From NCBI GenBank assembly GCA_021186555.1, contig JAJKFL010000003.1, positions 31,608,908 to 31,672,907 on the forward strand: 64,000 nt of DNA. Reading direction: 5' to 3'. The translations under genes were made by a program, and so were the position numbers. The notes under the pieces were generated by a model. That model saw nothing but the letters and a program-made list of their open reading frames with translations, searched no databases and was not told the origin of the DNA. Positions 1 through 10,355 of the stretch are shown piece by piece. This DNA comes from Reticulitermes speratus. Its lineage: Eukaryota > Arthropoda > Insecta > Blattodea > Rhinotermitidae. The first letter of the stretch is position 1; each line of letters starts with the position of its first letter.

Positions 1-1717
1 GAAATGGGTAACAAATATGCAGGCACGCAGCAATACCACAAAAACACAAAGCACATAAAATGAAATCACTCAACATTAGCAATTTCTGCCTCTGTAAATA
101 AATAATATGTTAAAAAAGGAATATGGTATTACCAATGTAAGGGAGAACTATCACAACTATTCTCAGTACCAATAAAAGTATCAGATCTACAGACTTCCTC
201 TACTCAACAAAGCTTTTTTAATATTACTGACAAAATATTCCAAATCTTTTTCTCAGTACTTCAACATTAGACCCACAGCTATTTAGCTGAACTTAAAATA
301 ATCCACAATTAGTACAAAATAAAACAGATTTCAATGCATCTGTTAAACTTTCATATACCTACCACATCTGCGTTTAGCAAATTAAATGTCCCCTGCCACA
401 ATTAACATAACAAAAATATAGTGCATAATTGAACTGTACTAAAATGGGACTGAAAATTTGAAAATGTTCAATTACTTTATATCTGCATTAGTAACTCACT
501 GGTACATGTACAAAATTTTTACCTGCATCAGTAACTCACTGGTAGATGTACGAAATTTTTTGATAAACTTATCAGACAGAAGAACTGTAAAAACTCACAT
601 AAAATCGTTTACTTACTGTCAAACTAATGAAGTGAGTATGCATATGCAGAGACTGACAAAAAGTTTCCCTGCAGTTAATTTTAAAGTATCAAAAAATTTT
701 AATTCAGTCTAGTACACTACATACAACCATATCACAAGAATGAATATATGATAATGTCAGTGATTTCCACCACACCAGCTATTACTTAATCCACTTACAA
801 CAGTACCATAACACACCCCACAGGAACACGACATGAAAACTTTGCTTCATATCCCGAACCACAAAAACAAGCATACTTCCTTCACATTCACGTGTCAGCA
901 GTTACTGAAATAGATGGTTATATTTCCGGGAGCAATCAATACAAATATCTGAGTTTCTTAAATCTTTATGACACACTGCACTAAAATAATGAAAAATTTG
1001 ACTCAATTGGTAATTCTGATGGCTTGCGTTCATAAGGTGTCCACTTAAAAACTTCAGCCAGGACAATGACTAACCTGAGTGAGGCATTTTATGGTTGGTT
1101 TTATTCAGTCCCTCCAGGTAAATGCCAGGACAGAATCTTAAATTAGGCCATGAACACTCATTTCCACATACTAACAAATTATCATCATTAACATTGCATC
1201 ATACAACATTTCACAGTATGAGTTACTGACATCTTTGTTAAATAAACTACAAATGCACTAAAACACAGATCTTTCCCCTTCATGTCGAACCACAGATATA
1301 CACTGCAGAACGTCTGCCATTACAGAAAAACATGATTTTGTTTATTATGGAAAAATTACTATACAGTAACATCAAATATCATAACATTTTAACACAAATT
1401 AAGTTTATATGTATAGTTATGAAAGCATATTTTGATTTTGATAGAGGGAACACATTTGGTTTCTGTTACAACTTGAGGAATTATTATAACTTAAATGATG
1501 TCTGATGCTACACCGGGACAATTAAACCAAATCAGATTCTCAATTAGCCGTCCTGGTGTCCTACACGGATAATGTTCAGAAACTGCACAGCAAATCACAG
1601 ATGTATATTCACTGTTATTGAAAGAGTATCAAGAAACTACTTCATTAATTGAAATTCAAAAGTAAGAAAATCATCAGGACTGAAAGCATGTCATGGCTTC
1701 TTAAACAAGTTTACAAC
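1..1717. other. Non-coding stretch, probably VPS13 intron
   Basis: AT-rich sequence with no exon or transposase that I can recognise. The only structure seen is a direct duplication of about 40 bp at 482-561, in which the phrase AGTAACTCACTGGTA occurs twice followed by similar ATGTAC.AAATTTTT text. It lies downstream of the last visible VPS13 exon (minus strand), so it is most likely intron leading to the next exon outside the window. Confidence 0.5.
482..561. repeat. Two-unit tandem duplication, about 40 bp per unit
   Basis: Two adjacent units share CTGCAT.AGTAACTCACTGGTA and then ATGTAC.AAATTTTT with a few substitutions. It looks like a local tandem duplication with no coding meaning. Confidence 0.6.
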
Positions 1718-1777
1718 ATGTTTCACAAACCAACTAAATGCACATTCGTTGATACTATATTATATAGTTACTAACTA

Positions 1778-1818
1778 CCCCTACATATGTTTCAGTCCTT
1801 CACAGACCATCATCAGGG
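1778..1818 (-). ncRNA. Hammerhead-ribozyme-like motif (copy 1)
   Basis: On the minus strand: CCCTGATGA, T, hairpin GGTC/GACT, GAAAC, ATATG, TA, GGGG. This has the CUGANGA and GAAA core of a type I hammerhead, with CCC/GGGG able to form stem I and a tiny self-complementary stem III. One extra U sits between CUGAUGA and stem II. Activity is not known. Confidence 0.4.
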
Positions 1819-2530
1819 TTTTCTTTTAAAAAAATTACTTATTATACATCCATAAATTCAGGCTTTATCGTCTGTAGTCAGATCACTTTTAGTTTTGTTA
1901 AGTTATAATAACCCTTTAAAAATGGATATGTTTAAAATTGTAGAGTATAAAACACTGTATAAAATCATAAAAAGTTAAAAAGATTGTAGTGGTTGTATAT
2001 ACGATGTTATATAGCATCACAAATGCACTATTTACGCACTTCACTCACTGGGTGATGCGTAGAATCATGGTGTTTGGGTTAGAAGATCATATTTGGGTTC
2101 AGCTGCTTGGTTTTGTGTGTTGTCGTGATATGTGTTCCTGTCTATTGAACGTCTTGTAGACTGTGCTGTCACGATCCCACAGCACAGTCTACAAGACGTT
2201 CAATAGACAGGAACACATATCACGACAAAACACAAAACCAAGCAGCTGAACCCAAATATGATCTTCTAACCCAAACACCATGATTCTACGCATCACCCAG
2301 TGAGTGAAGTGCGTAAATAGTGCATTTGTGATGCTATATAACATCGTATATGCAACCACTACAAACTTTTTAACTTTTTATGATTTCATACAGTGTTTTA
2401 TACTCTACAATTTTAAACATATCCATTTTTAAAGGGTTATTATAACTTAACAAAACTAAAAGTGATCTGACTACAGACGATAAAGCCTGAATTTATGGAT
2501 GTATAATAAGTGTAGTTTTTTTAAAAAAAA

Positions 2531-2572
2531 CCCTCATGATGGTCTGTGAAGGACTGATACATATGCAGGGGT
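2531..2572 (+). ncRNA. Hammerhead-ribozyme-like motif (copy 2, degenerate)
   Basis: Mirror copy of the motif at 1778-1818 in the right palindrome arm. The core is changed (CTCATGA instead of CTGATGA, GATAC instead of GAAAC), so it should be inactive even if the family is catalytic. Confidence 0.3.
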
Positions 2573-2631
2573 AGTTAGTAACTATATAATATAGTATCAA
2601 TGAATGTGCATTTAGTTGGTTTGTGAAACAT

Positions 2632-4329
2632 TAAATGAAGATGCACGGTGAAAATGGTATTAAAAAAAGTTTATGATAATTTAGCACATATCTCTAAGAA
2701 ATAATGCAATGAGCTACGAGTTTTGAAGATTTATACACAGACTAGTAATTCCACAGGAATTTTACTCATTAAGTTTTCCACTGTTCAATCTGGATATAAA
2801 AATAATGGGATACACTATGCTGCCTTCACATTTTGCAAGCAAATTCTCAACTGATCAGAAACTCATGTTGTGTCTAATGTATGGCAATTTTTGAAGTTAC
2901 CATTTTGAACAGACTAATTATTTTGTGCAGCAGCAAACAACACGGATGAGTTGGTGCAAGTACAATGAAGTGACTACGTGTTTCACTGGTATAATCTTTT
3001 GTTCGGCTGTTAAAACAATCCTTATTACTAAGGTCAACAACAAAAAACAAAACCAACTGGAGAAAAAATGCCAAGAACATTTACAAAATGTTACAGTAAG
3101 TTTATGGAGGGGCAAGAATAGCTAAAATGCAGGCTTCTGCGTGGGTCAAGCGATATGAAGGAGGAGGAGAAGATGTTACACACGGTACAAGTTCCAGATG
3201 TTAAAAAATCTCAGAAATGATCCAAATGCGAAAAATTATCTTCCTAAGCCACTTTGACTATGCTTTCCCTAGCTCCAAATTCTGTAATATTTATAGCACT
3301 GCATTCAATTTGTTATACCTGTACAAGTGGATTTTGCATTATGACAATTCACCTTTCCAAACAGTACTTTTGGTACAGTGATGTTTGGCCAAAAAACAAA
3401 CACTAGTGTTGAAAATATTTGGTCCCAAGTAAAGTTTTCATGTTCCCTTTTCAAAATTCAGTCTCCTTAAAATGGTCTTATTTTGAACTGCCTGAAGATA
3501 TTCAGAGAAATGTGACAAGGGGGAAAAAATGGGTGGGCAGGGGGACTTCTAGAAATTTATTTCCAGCAATATTTGCAGACATGATACAGACAAAGACTGC
3601 AGGTATAAAATCAGACAGCAAGCTCTTTGAAGGTGACCACTCTTAGAAACATCATTGAAGGTATATTTATTCCTCAAAGGTTCTGTCAATTATTTAATTC
3701 AGACCCAACATACACAAACTCCACTTCATTACATCCACAACCATCGACTCCTAACCACCTATTATACAAAAACTTCTAACAGTCGATGTACCAGTTCACA
3801 TGCACTTACAATGTTGGCCAAACCGTTCCAAATAAATCATCAATTCTCAGTCCCTGTTACAGCTTCAAGACAGGAGATTATTTTTATCCCAGCATTCTAA
3901 ACTAAAAGTCCTTACACACTCAACATACTTACAACTACCCTTCATATCTGGGGACACTCTTCTCCATTCACAATTGCACTTCATTAACATTTTAAAATCT
4001 TTAAACTAAACATGTAGAAAGGAATTAACTCTCTGGTGTTCAAGTTAAAATACAATCTAACAAACCTATTACTCTCACATAAACAGTTCAAGCTGTCGTC
4101 TGTTAAAACCAAAATTATTAATGCATGTAAAGAATATCTAATAACTGAAACTGAAAACAAACAGAATTAGATCATGCTCCTCATAATTAAACTGTTGGAT
4201 AACAAACAGAAAATCCTTTAAGATCAAGAAAATACATGTTAGCTGCTGTAATCAGCAAATGGTTATCAGCCAAAAATCTGAAAAACAGTCACGAGAAAAG
4301 TTTAAAAGCACATACATATGCCAACTCAC
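2632..4329. other. Intronic stretch without recognised genes
   Basis: No exon, transposase or tRNA-like head was recognised. Short open frames here lack domain features and splice context. The first about 40 bp match the flank of the 53.9 kb repeat. Confidence 0.45.
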
Positions 4330-4545
4330 CCGATATGTCAGCATGACCCCAGTCTTGTTCAGCATCCAGAAAGGACAATACAGTGACATAACTATGGAGC
4401 CCTTTTTACTCAAGGTATTCATTCCAAGGTCCAGAGAAACCTTCTGAACACTATCATAGGAATCAAAGGTCCATACAGCAAAGTCTGGTGCATTTAGCTG
4501 TATTTCATGTTTGCAGGACCATTCTTTTTCCAGGTAATCCACAAT
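4330..4545 (-). CDS. Vps13: VPS13 exon, VAB repeat (CPFWMLNKTG)
   Basis: Last recognised VPS13 exon on the minus strand: 216 nt, 72 codons, phase 0 at both ends. The acceptor reads ATGTGCAG and the donor CGG|GTGAGT. The product starts IVDYLEKEW and ends YCPFWMLNKTGVMLTYR. The segment FW.LNKTG is a VAB (SHR-BD) repeat signature with the conserved asparagine (LN). In the VPS13 family this adaptor-binding region directs the lipid-transfer protein to organelles. Phase matches the exon at 5057-5281. The next downstream exon is not visible, so the gene continues beyond the window. Confidence 0.93.
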
Positions 4546-5056
4546 CTGCACATGAGATAAAAATAAAGCACATTTGTTTAAAAAAAAACAGGAACAAAGC
4601 ACCAAATATTGATGATGATGTGGTGGTCTTCAACATTCAACATTTACATTACAAAACAATGAACACAGTACTTCAAAAACTGAAGAATCATTTACATTTA
4701 TTTATTCTCAAAATAATTATGCACATGCTGTCTGTCAAATATGCTGTGTATTAACTGCTGGTATTTACCAAAAATTTAATTATTCACATACACACTTACA
4801 GACGTTTCGGATGAGCTCAGTGCCTCCACCTTCAGGGTCCAAGAGCTTACATCCTTTTTGGACTCCTGACCCTGAAGTTGGAGGCAACAAGTTCTTCCAA
4901 TCTGTTGGTAACTATTTACCAACTGACAAGGTGCCATATCCCAAAAGACTAAAATCTAAACACCAGTTGTGTAAAAATGTAACAACTTGCTTTCTATCAG
5001 ACAAAATAATGCATCCTATTGAAGACATTAAAGACCCAAGCAAGAAAGCTACTCAC
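4546..5056. other. Intron with hairpin repeat
   Basis: VPS13 intron. It contains an imperfect inverted repeat near 4830-4885 (TTCAGGGTCCAAGAGC with its near complement ending CCTGACCCTGAA), followed by GTTGGTAACTATTTACCAA and GCCATATCCCAAAAG. This resembles other copies of a dispersed hairpin repeat at 39.9 and 62.3 kb. Confidence 0.5.
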
Positions 5057-5281
5057 TCTAAGCACAATAACAGTACTGCCTGGTTCTGCTGTAGGCATCT
5101 GTATACTTTCTCCAGCTTTAATTTTCTTTTCTGTGGGGATGCCCTGTATACAACATATCAGATCTACAGGAAGGAAATTCTTGAGGATAACTGCAGGCCT
5201 CAAGTGGATGTTGTAACATGTGCTCGACATAGTGTGTCGACTTGTTTTCTCATAATACACCTGTTCCATCTCTCCAACAAC
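5057..5281 (-). CDS. Vps13: VPS13 exon, VAB repeat (LRPAVILKNFLP)
   Basis: 225 nt, 75 codons, phase 0 at both ends. Acceptor TTTCTCAG|GTT, donor AGA|GTGAGT. The product begins VVGEMEQVYYEKTSR and holds IHLRPAVILKNFLPVDL, a VAB repeat with its conserved asparagine in KNFLP, then QGIPTEKKIKAGES. The pattern (aliphatic-P-aliphatic, L.NLLP) is typical of VPS13A/C. It joins in phase to 8219-8336 upstream and 4330-4545 downstream. Confidence 0.95.
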
Positions 5282-5533
5282 CTGAGAAATTATACAAATA
5301 ACAACACATTACTCTGAAGAACCAAAAACCATCAAATTCATGCATAAAATGACAGATAGCAAGGGATGAATCAGAATTTAAGACGAGGATAATACAAAAG
5401 ACATTTGAACATAAAATGACAACAAAGAAGCATGGTAATTCCAAAAGAAGACAGATGAATCGATGTGACTTTGTATCTGTAACTTAACAATCTCAGGATA
5501 TTGTGTGAATTTTGAATAATACAAGTAAGTATT

Positions 5534-5546
5534 TAGAAAATTATTA
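5534..5546. repeat. Left target-site duplication of the Penelope dimer
   Basis: TAGAAAATTATTA here is repeated exactly at 7145-7157. The two copies bracket the inverted Penelope-like pair, indicating that the pair inserted as one unit. Confidence 0.75.
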
Positions 5547-5626
5547 TAAGTTTTAAAACTTTCGCGGCGACATGATTCAATATAGTCTTCTCGGGCGCAC
5601 AGCCGCGTCAATTCGTTTGAATACAA

Positions 5627-5660
5627 CGTTTCGGGGACTAGCTCCATCCCCATCCTCAGG
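5627..5660 (-). ncRNA. Hammerhead-like motif at Penelope 3' end (copy 3)
   Basis: Minus strand: CCTGAGGA, T, GGGGA, loop, TCCCC, GAAACG. The CUGANGA and GAAA core surrounds a strong hairpin. It lies just downstream of the GIY-YIG frame, where Penelope-like elements are known to carry hammerhead motifs. An extra U follows CUGAGGA. Confidence 0.45.
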
Positions 5661-5795
5661 CAAAACTGATTTAACATACAACTCGTCTGTCCCGTGTTTT
5701 TCTACCTGCCGCGGCAGGGAGAATCAGACCGGTTTTGTAGTACCCACAAACAGTCAAGTTGGTGGGCGGGCTGTTGATTGTTGTGCTCCCATGCC

Positions 5796-6418
5796 TCACT
5801 GCGAGGTCCTTATCTGATGTATTGCAGGCTGCCAGGCTCTGCTGAGTATGAACCCGCCAGCCTTGTTGATGTTTTCCGGATGTAATTTTATTTCAATGGC
5901 TTCTTTTATTATGCGGTCCATGTATCCTTTTGTCCTGGCTAGTCTGCAGGTGTTGTTGAATTCTATCTTGTGGCCTGTTTCCAGGGCATGTTGAGCAACT
6001 GCTGATTTTTTTGGTTGCCCCAGTCTAAGGTGCCGTATGTGCTCTTTACGCCTCGTCTCGATCGTTCTTTTTGTCTGGCCAATATACGTCTTTCCGCATT
6101 CACACGGGATGCCGTATACGACGGGTATCTTTAAACCAGGGTCATCCTTCACTGGTCTGAGCATGTGGCAGGTTTTCTTTGCTGGGACGTGTATGGTTCT
6201 GATGTCGTACTTGGATAGAAGTCTGCTGATTTTATTGGAAGTGGATTGTTGGTATGGCAGAAGCGCTGTAGAAGTTGGTTTTTCATTGTTTTCTTTTTGT
6301 TTCCTTTTTGAGTTAAGGGCGTGACTGATATCCCGATCGCTGTAACCATTTTTACTGAAGGTCTTTTTTAAATGCTGTAGCTCTTCTCCTATGCTTTCTG
6401 TATTGCAGATCGTCTTTG
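5796..6418 (-). pseudogene. Penelope GIY-YIG endonuclease, minus copy
   Basis: Minus-strand frame with the GIY-YIG block VYGIPCECGKTYIGQTKRTI and the downstream block RRKEHIRHLRLGQPKKSAVA...H, ending near HPENINKAGGFILSRAW. In Penelope-like elements this C-terminal nuclease nicks target DNA for reverse transcription. Only the region just upstream of the nuclease is present (codons reading NTESIGEELQHLKK and NGYSDRDISHALN at about 6300-6418), with frame changes. The reverse transcriptase is absent, so the copy is truncated and non-autonomous. Confidence 0.85.
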
Positions 6419-6430
6419 CCCGGTGTACCT

Positions 6431-6971
6431 AGAAAACAACGAAAAACCAACTTCTACAACACTTCTGCCATACCAACAATCCACTTCCAATAAAATCAGC
6501 AGACTTCTATCCAAGTACGACATCAGAACCATACACGTCCCAGCAAAGAAAACCTGCCACATGCTCAGACCAGTGAAGGATGACCCTGGTTTAAAGATAC
6601 CCGGCGTATACGGCATCCCATGTGAATGCGGAAAGACGTATATTGGCCAGACAAAAAGAACGATCGAGACGAGGCGTAAAGAGCACATACGGCACCTTAG
6701 ACTGGGGCAACCAGAAAAATCAGCAGTTGCTCAACATGCCCTGGAAACAGGCCACAAGATAGAATTCAACAACACCTGCAGACTAGCCAGGACAAAAGGA
6801 TACATGGACCGCATAATAAAAGAAGCCATTGAAATAAAATTACATCCGGAAAACATCAACAAGGATGGCGGGTTCATACTCAGCAGAGCCTGGCAGCCTG
6901 CAATACGTCAGATAAGGACCTCGCAGCGAGGCGTGGGAGCACAACAGTCAACAGCCCGCCCACCAACTTAA
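6431..6971 (+). pseudogene. Penelope GIY-YIG endonuclease, plus copy
   Basis: The open frame runs about 180 codons from ENNEKPTSTTLLPYQQS through the linker ISRLLSKYDIRTIHVPAKKT to the GIY-YIG block GVYGIPCECGKTYIGQTKR and the block H.R...RKEHIRHLRLGQPE. It is nearly identical to the minus copy at 5796-6418 (a few residue changes, for example GVYG/VVYG and QPEK/QPKK). It lacks the reverse transcriptase half. The frame is intact up to RGVGAQQS. Confidence 0.85.
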
Positions 6972-7064
6972 CTGTTTGTGGGTACTACAAAACCGGTCTG
7001 ATTCTCCCTGCCGCGGAAGGTAGAAAAACACGGGACAGACGAGTTGTATGTTAAATCAGTTTTG

Positions 7065-7098
7065 CCTGAGGATGGGGACGGAGCTAGTCCCCGAAACG
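7065..7098 (+). ncRNA. Hammerhead-like motif at Penelope 3' end (copy 4)
   Basis: CCTGAGGA, T, GGGGAC, loop GGAGCTA, GTCCCC, GAAACG. Inverted partner of the motif at 5627-5660; here stem II is a perfect 6-bp helix. A possible cleavage context TTGTA follows. Confidence 0.45.
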
Positions 7099-7144
7099 TT
7101 GTATTCAAACAAATTGACGCGGCTGTGCGCCCGAGAAGACTATA

Positions 7145-7157
7145 TAGAAAATTATTA
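7145..7157. repeat. Right target-site duplication of the Penelope dimer
   Basis: TAGAAAATTATTA, identical to 5534-5546. Confidence 0.75.
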
Positions 7158-7513
7158 CCTTTACTCCTCCTCAAATTCACAATCATGGATTACATAGGCA
7201 AATGTTCAAAATTATTTGTTTACCACTAACAATTCATGACAATTTATAGATCATATTGATAACCCTTCAAAGCCTACAAGCAATCCAATAATATTAAAAA
7301 TTCAGTTTCTACCTCAGAGAAAACATATGGCAACTCCACTACAAGACAAACTGGTTAATGCTATTTATGGAAATAATTGTTGTTTATTAAGAATGGCATG
7401 GAACACATAAATACTCTCTACAGGCCAAAACATAAAATTTTATAGTGCTAAACTACATGGCACATACAACAATCACTGATTTCAAATGTACAAGAGAAGG
7501 AAATAATATAAAC

Positions 7514-8097
7514 AGGGTGTATCTAAAATGCTTAGGCAAACTTCAAGAGTGAGTTCTTCACATCAAAACAGAGAAACAAATTTTGTATAATCATGTCTGG
7601 AAATGAGTGGCTTTTGAGTTTAACTGAAAGATTACATTCAACAATAAATACCTTAACTATGTAATATTTTACTTACAACTGAAATAATACATTTACAATA
7701 TACATGCCCAATTTAATAACTGTTGAGTTCTTATTGTTTATCAAGTCACAATTCACAACACATGCTCAAAATGTCCTCCACCATGCATGCATGCATGAAC
7801 ATGTCTGATTATGGACTGCTGCAACATCTCAAAGGTCCCAAGGTGGTTGTGAATGGTTTGACAGGCATCAAACATGTCTTGGTGAAGCGTCTCTTTATTT
7901 TAAACTGAAGCTGAATACACTAGGGTTTTTAAATCTCCCCACAGATAAAAATCTAAAGGACTGAGGTTAGGCAAACATGGGAGCTCCACCTGGAAAACTA
8001 AGTGTTTGCAGGCATATATTGATATGAACTTTTTTCCCTGTTTTGGTGTGAAGAACACACCTCTGAAATTTGTCCAAGCATTTTAGATACACTCTGT
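7514..8097 (-). mobile_element. Mariner-superfamily element with transposase remnant
   Basis: The ends are inverted: ACAGGGTGTATCTAAAATGC on the left and the complement of AAGCATTTTAGATACACTCT on the right. Between them, on the minus strand, a degraded frame (about 7730-7975) reads LSPLDFYLWGDLKTLVYSAS and then MLQQSIIRHVHACMHGGGHF. This matches the C-terminal part of Tc1/mariner-type transposases common in insects (SPLDFFLWG, then GGHFEH). Stops interrupt the frame and the element is shorter than an autonomous one, so it is a deletion derivative. Confidence 0.7.
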
Positions 8098-8119
8098 GTG
8101 TGTGTGTGTGTGTGTGTGT
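8095..8119. repeat. (TG)n microsatellite
   Basis: About 12 TG units directly after the mariner-type terminal repeat. Confidence 0.95.
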
Positions 8120-8218
8120 TATTCAGTTAAATACATACATCATGTACTCTACTTAAATTTAAGAGCAAAATTCATCAAGCCCAAAATCCAACAGGTATTA
8201 AACAGAAATTACACTGAC

Positions 8219-8336
8219 CTTCATAAAAAAAGGTTCCACGTTATCCTTGTTCTTCGGATCACATTGTAGAAGCTTTGTTGTTGTAAGCTGGTTCTGCAAG
8301 TCTTTCCAGACAAATGGTTTTACTGAAACCGTGTAC
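8219..8336 (-). CDS. Vps13: VPS13 exon, VAB repeat (KPFVWKDLQ)
   Basis: 118 nt: one base completes the codon split with 10198-10355, then 39 codons, ending in phase 0. Acceptor TTGTTGTAG|GTAC, donor AAG|GTCAGT. The product reads YTVSVKPFVWKDLQNQL and ends VEPFFMK. The WKDL and P.FMK pieces belong to the VAB domain after the 'YTPT.ELFF' strand of the previous exon. Downstream phase fits 5057-5281. Confidence 0.93.
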
Positions 8337-8924
8337 CTACAACAAAAGGACAGTTTACTAAAATGCACTTGGGTGATAAGCCACATCAAATTTGGATTAA
8401 AAACCATGTTCATGGTCATCACTCCCACTATGGATACAATCCTTTGTTACTTAAGCTGGAGAATTATCCTCCACATATCAATTAGTCACTGTTGGCCATT
8501 GTTCAAATAACCATCCCAGGGTTTGTCCAAGACCTGTGGAAGTCTGATGGTTCTATGCTTCCCTAAATTTGAAATCTCTTTCCTTATGGATATTACTCAG
8601 TGTAGCCATATTTCTATCACTTACTTAACAAGTAAGTCCATGTAACCCAATGTTTTGTCTAGCATCTCAGCATGCTTGAACTTGATCCAGTGGCCTAGTG
8701 TTATCCTGCTAATGGTTGAAACGTTACGCTAGATGCTTTGCCACAATGTATGCTGGTATACTAATCATGTGTACAATTAGTCAAAGTGTCACTTTTGTGT
8801 GTGTGTGTGTGTGTGAGTGTGTTTGGTTGTCCACAGAGCTTTGATAGCACTGCAAAGCTTTGAATTAGTGTTCTGTAATTCCTGATTCTGTGATCAGTAT
8901 GGTCACATTCCCTTCTATTACTCT

Positions 8925-9430
8925 AGTTAGATATGTTATTAGAAGACTGCAGTTCTGCTCATCTAAGAGGTCTTTAATTTTTCCTACATAATCTTCGTTG
9001 TCATTACAAGTGCAACATCACCCTTATCTCCTGGTAGAATCAGCATGTCCTTATCCTGTAGGGCCCTTAGTGAATCATATTCAACCACAGAGGCACTTGT
9101 CCTCTGAGGTCTGGATTGCCTTATATGTGGCAAGTTGCATGTGACACCTCCTTCAGTACTTCAGGTGACAGATGTTACATCACACTTTCTACATCACTGG
9201 TGACCCCTGTTACAGTTCACTCTGGATTAGGTGTGTGGGGTAAGATTTGATCTTTACGAAGTATGGACCTCATGGCTGGATCCAGTTCCTCTTTTGTTGA
9301 TTCTTTCAAGTATCACAGCAGCAATCAAACTTGTTCTCTTGATTTGAGATGCATTTACCAGTATTCTGCTACAAAGGATCAGATCTAAACTGGGAGTGAT
9401 GACCACTCCATTTGCCTCTGCCCTCTTGGG
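8925..9430 (-). pseudogene. Penelope-like reverse transcriptase N-terminal fragment
   Basis: On the minus strand the codons ALQDKDMLILPGDKGDVALV resemble the Penelope RT entry motif (L..DK.IVILPADKGNA.V.M). Upstream text such as EELDPAMRSILRKDQ would be the RT leader. Stops and frame changes break it and no RT catalytic core is visible. I recognise it from the LP.DKG motif only. Confidence 0.5.
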
Positions 9431-9491
9431 CCAGTATGCCACCTAGCAAGAGGCACATTTATGACCAGCTGACATGTAAGCGCATGCAAGC

Positions 9492-9493
<2 letters not shown>

Positions 9494-9530
<37 letters not shown>
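9494..9530. repeat. (TG)n microsatellite
   Basis: About 18 TG units followed by a G-rich run. Confidence 0.95.
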
Positions 9531-9532
<2 letters not shown>

Positions 9533-9639
9533 GAGAGGGGGCATACATTCACATACATAAGAGTAAACAAAAATGTTAACAAACATGGTGATGCCAAGCA
9601 CTTTATTCTGACTTCACTGAATACTTGGCATAGAGATCA

Positions 9640-9895
9640 TACACATCAGACCTCCATGTAGTCACAACTGATATTTAAGCATTTTTGCTGCCACGACATC
9701 AAGGCTTATATCCCAGTGTAGAAGGAATTAGTGTCAAATGTCTGTAGTCAGGAGGAAACAGCTTGCTTCATGTCAGTGTCTGCTGCAAATCACTTCTTAG
9801 CCAGGTGCTTCTTACAACGACCACAGAGACAGAAATCACTGAGTGTGAGATCAGCAATGTAGGGTGGGCCATAACCTCCCAGCCATAGCATTATA
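9640..9895 (-). pseudogene. Mariner transposase C-terminal fragment
   Basis: On the minus strand: YIADLTLSDFCLCGRCKKHL, then ADTDMKQAVSS and FYTGI, then KCLNISCDYMEV. This follows the order of mariner transposase C-termini (SPDLAPSD..LF..LK.HL, D.DVK.AV, FY..GI, RWDKC....GDYVE). It carries several stops and is an old relic. Confidence 0.7.
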
Positions 9896-10032
9896 TAACC
9901 ACTAACAAGTTCAGTTGGCAGCAAGGGGCCCAGCTGGTTTTTTCACCACACTGTGAACAAAAAATGTCATGTCCAGTGGTTCTACAGCCACCCCACAGCT
10001 ATGATCTCTGTATCTCTGTCCAGCAGAAATGT

Positions 10033-10064
10033 GGGGGGGGGGGGGGGGGGGGGGTGGGGGGGGG
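10033..10064. repeat. Poly-G run
   Basis: Almost uninterrupted run of about 30 G residues with one T. It may be mis-sized in the assembly. Confidence 0.9.
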
Positions 10065-10197
10065 AAGGCAGTAGATCAACTAACCTTCATTTCTTTGGCA
10101 TGCTGGTAAAAACATAAATGTCATTTGAATTGTTGCATTAAGGCAGGACTAGAATATTTTGGGGGATAATGTTTAATAAGATTTATCGAGTACAAAC

Positions 10198-10355
10198 CCT
10201 TTTACACTGAAGAAAAGCTCATTGGTAGGTGTGTAGACAGCAGAGAGGGGTAGGTTTATATGGTACCCAGACTCCACTGTGCCAATACACTCCACCTCAT
10301 TTCCACGTCTTGTCATATAGTACACATTCACAGATTCAGTGAAATGATTCAGAAC
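10198..10355 (-). CDS. Vps13: VPS13 exon, VAB repeat (VYYMTRRGNEVEC)
   Basis: 158 nt, phase 0 start and phase 2 end. Acceptor GATGCAG|GTT, donor AAAAGG|GTTTGT (a non-consensus +3). The product is VLNHFTESVNVYYMTRRGNE, then VECIGTVESG, then LPLSAVYTPTNELFFSVKG. This is one of the most conserved VAB repeats of VPS13A/C proteins; the Asn in VLNHF is the conserved structural asparagine of the repeat. It joins to 8219-8336 to give SVKG|YTVSVKPF. Confidence 0.96.

Larger units (their letters stand above)
1718..2631. repeat. Large fold-back palindrome, arms about 452 bp
   Basis: The left arm (1718-2169) and right arm (2179-2631) are inverted copies of each other with few differences, separated by a 9-bp spacer at 2170-2178. 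The arm ends read ATGTTTCACAAACCAACT on the left and its complement on the right. Each arm carries a hammerhead-like motif near its outer end (1778-1818 minus, 2531-2572 plus). Sequence just past the right arm (to about 2670, ATGCACGGTGAAAATGG) matches the flank of a related motif at 53.9 kb, so the palindrome is probably an inverted pair of one mobile repeat. Confidence 0.8.
5547..7144. mobile_element. Penelope-like element, head-to-head inverted dimer
   Basis: Two 5'-truncated copies of the 3' part of a Penelope-like retroelement lie head to head: one on minus (5547 to about 6420) and one on plus (about 6431 to 7144). Each encodes a GIY-YIG endonuclease domain and ends in a hairpin plus terminal sequence TTGACGCGGCTGTGCGC. 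The whole unit is flanked by identical 13-bp repeats. The left end carries about 33 bp more tail than the right end. It lies in the VPS13 intron between exons 8219-8336 and 5057-5281. Confidence 0.85.

Noticed and set aside
458-712. 84-codon open frame on plus
   Set aside because: It contains the local tandem duplication, has no domain, no splice or promoter context and compositional bias of AT-rich DNA.
3419-3900. Two adjacent open frames of 75-81 codons on plus
   Set aside because: No recognisable motif, no coding-like composition; likely chance in intron.
4811-5317. 168-codon open frame on plus
   Set aside because: It is the antisense shadow of the VPS13 exon at 5057-5281 plus a hairpin repeat.
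9494-9597. Short open frame with a His/Thr repeat on minus
   Set aside because: Translation of a (TG)n microsatellite.
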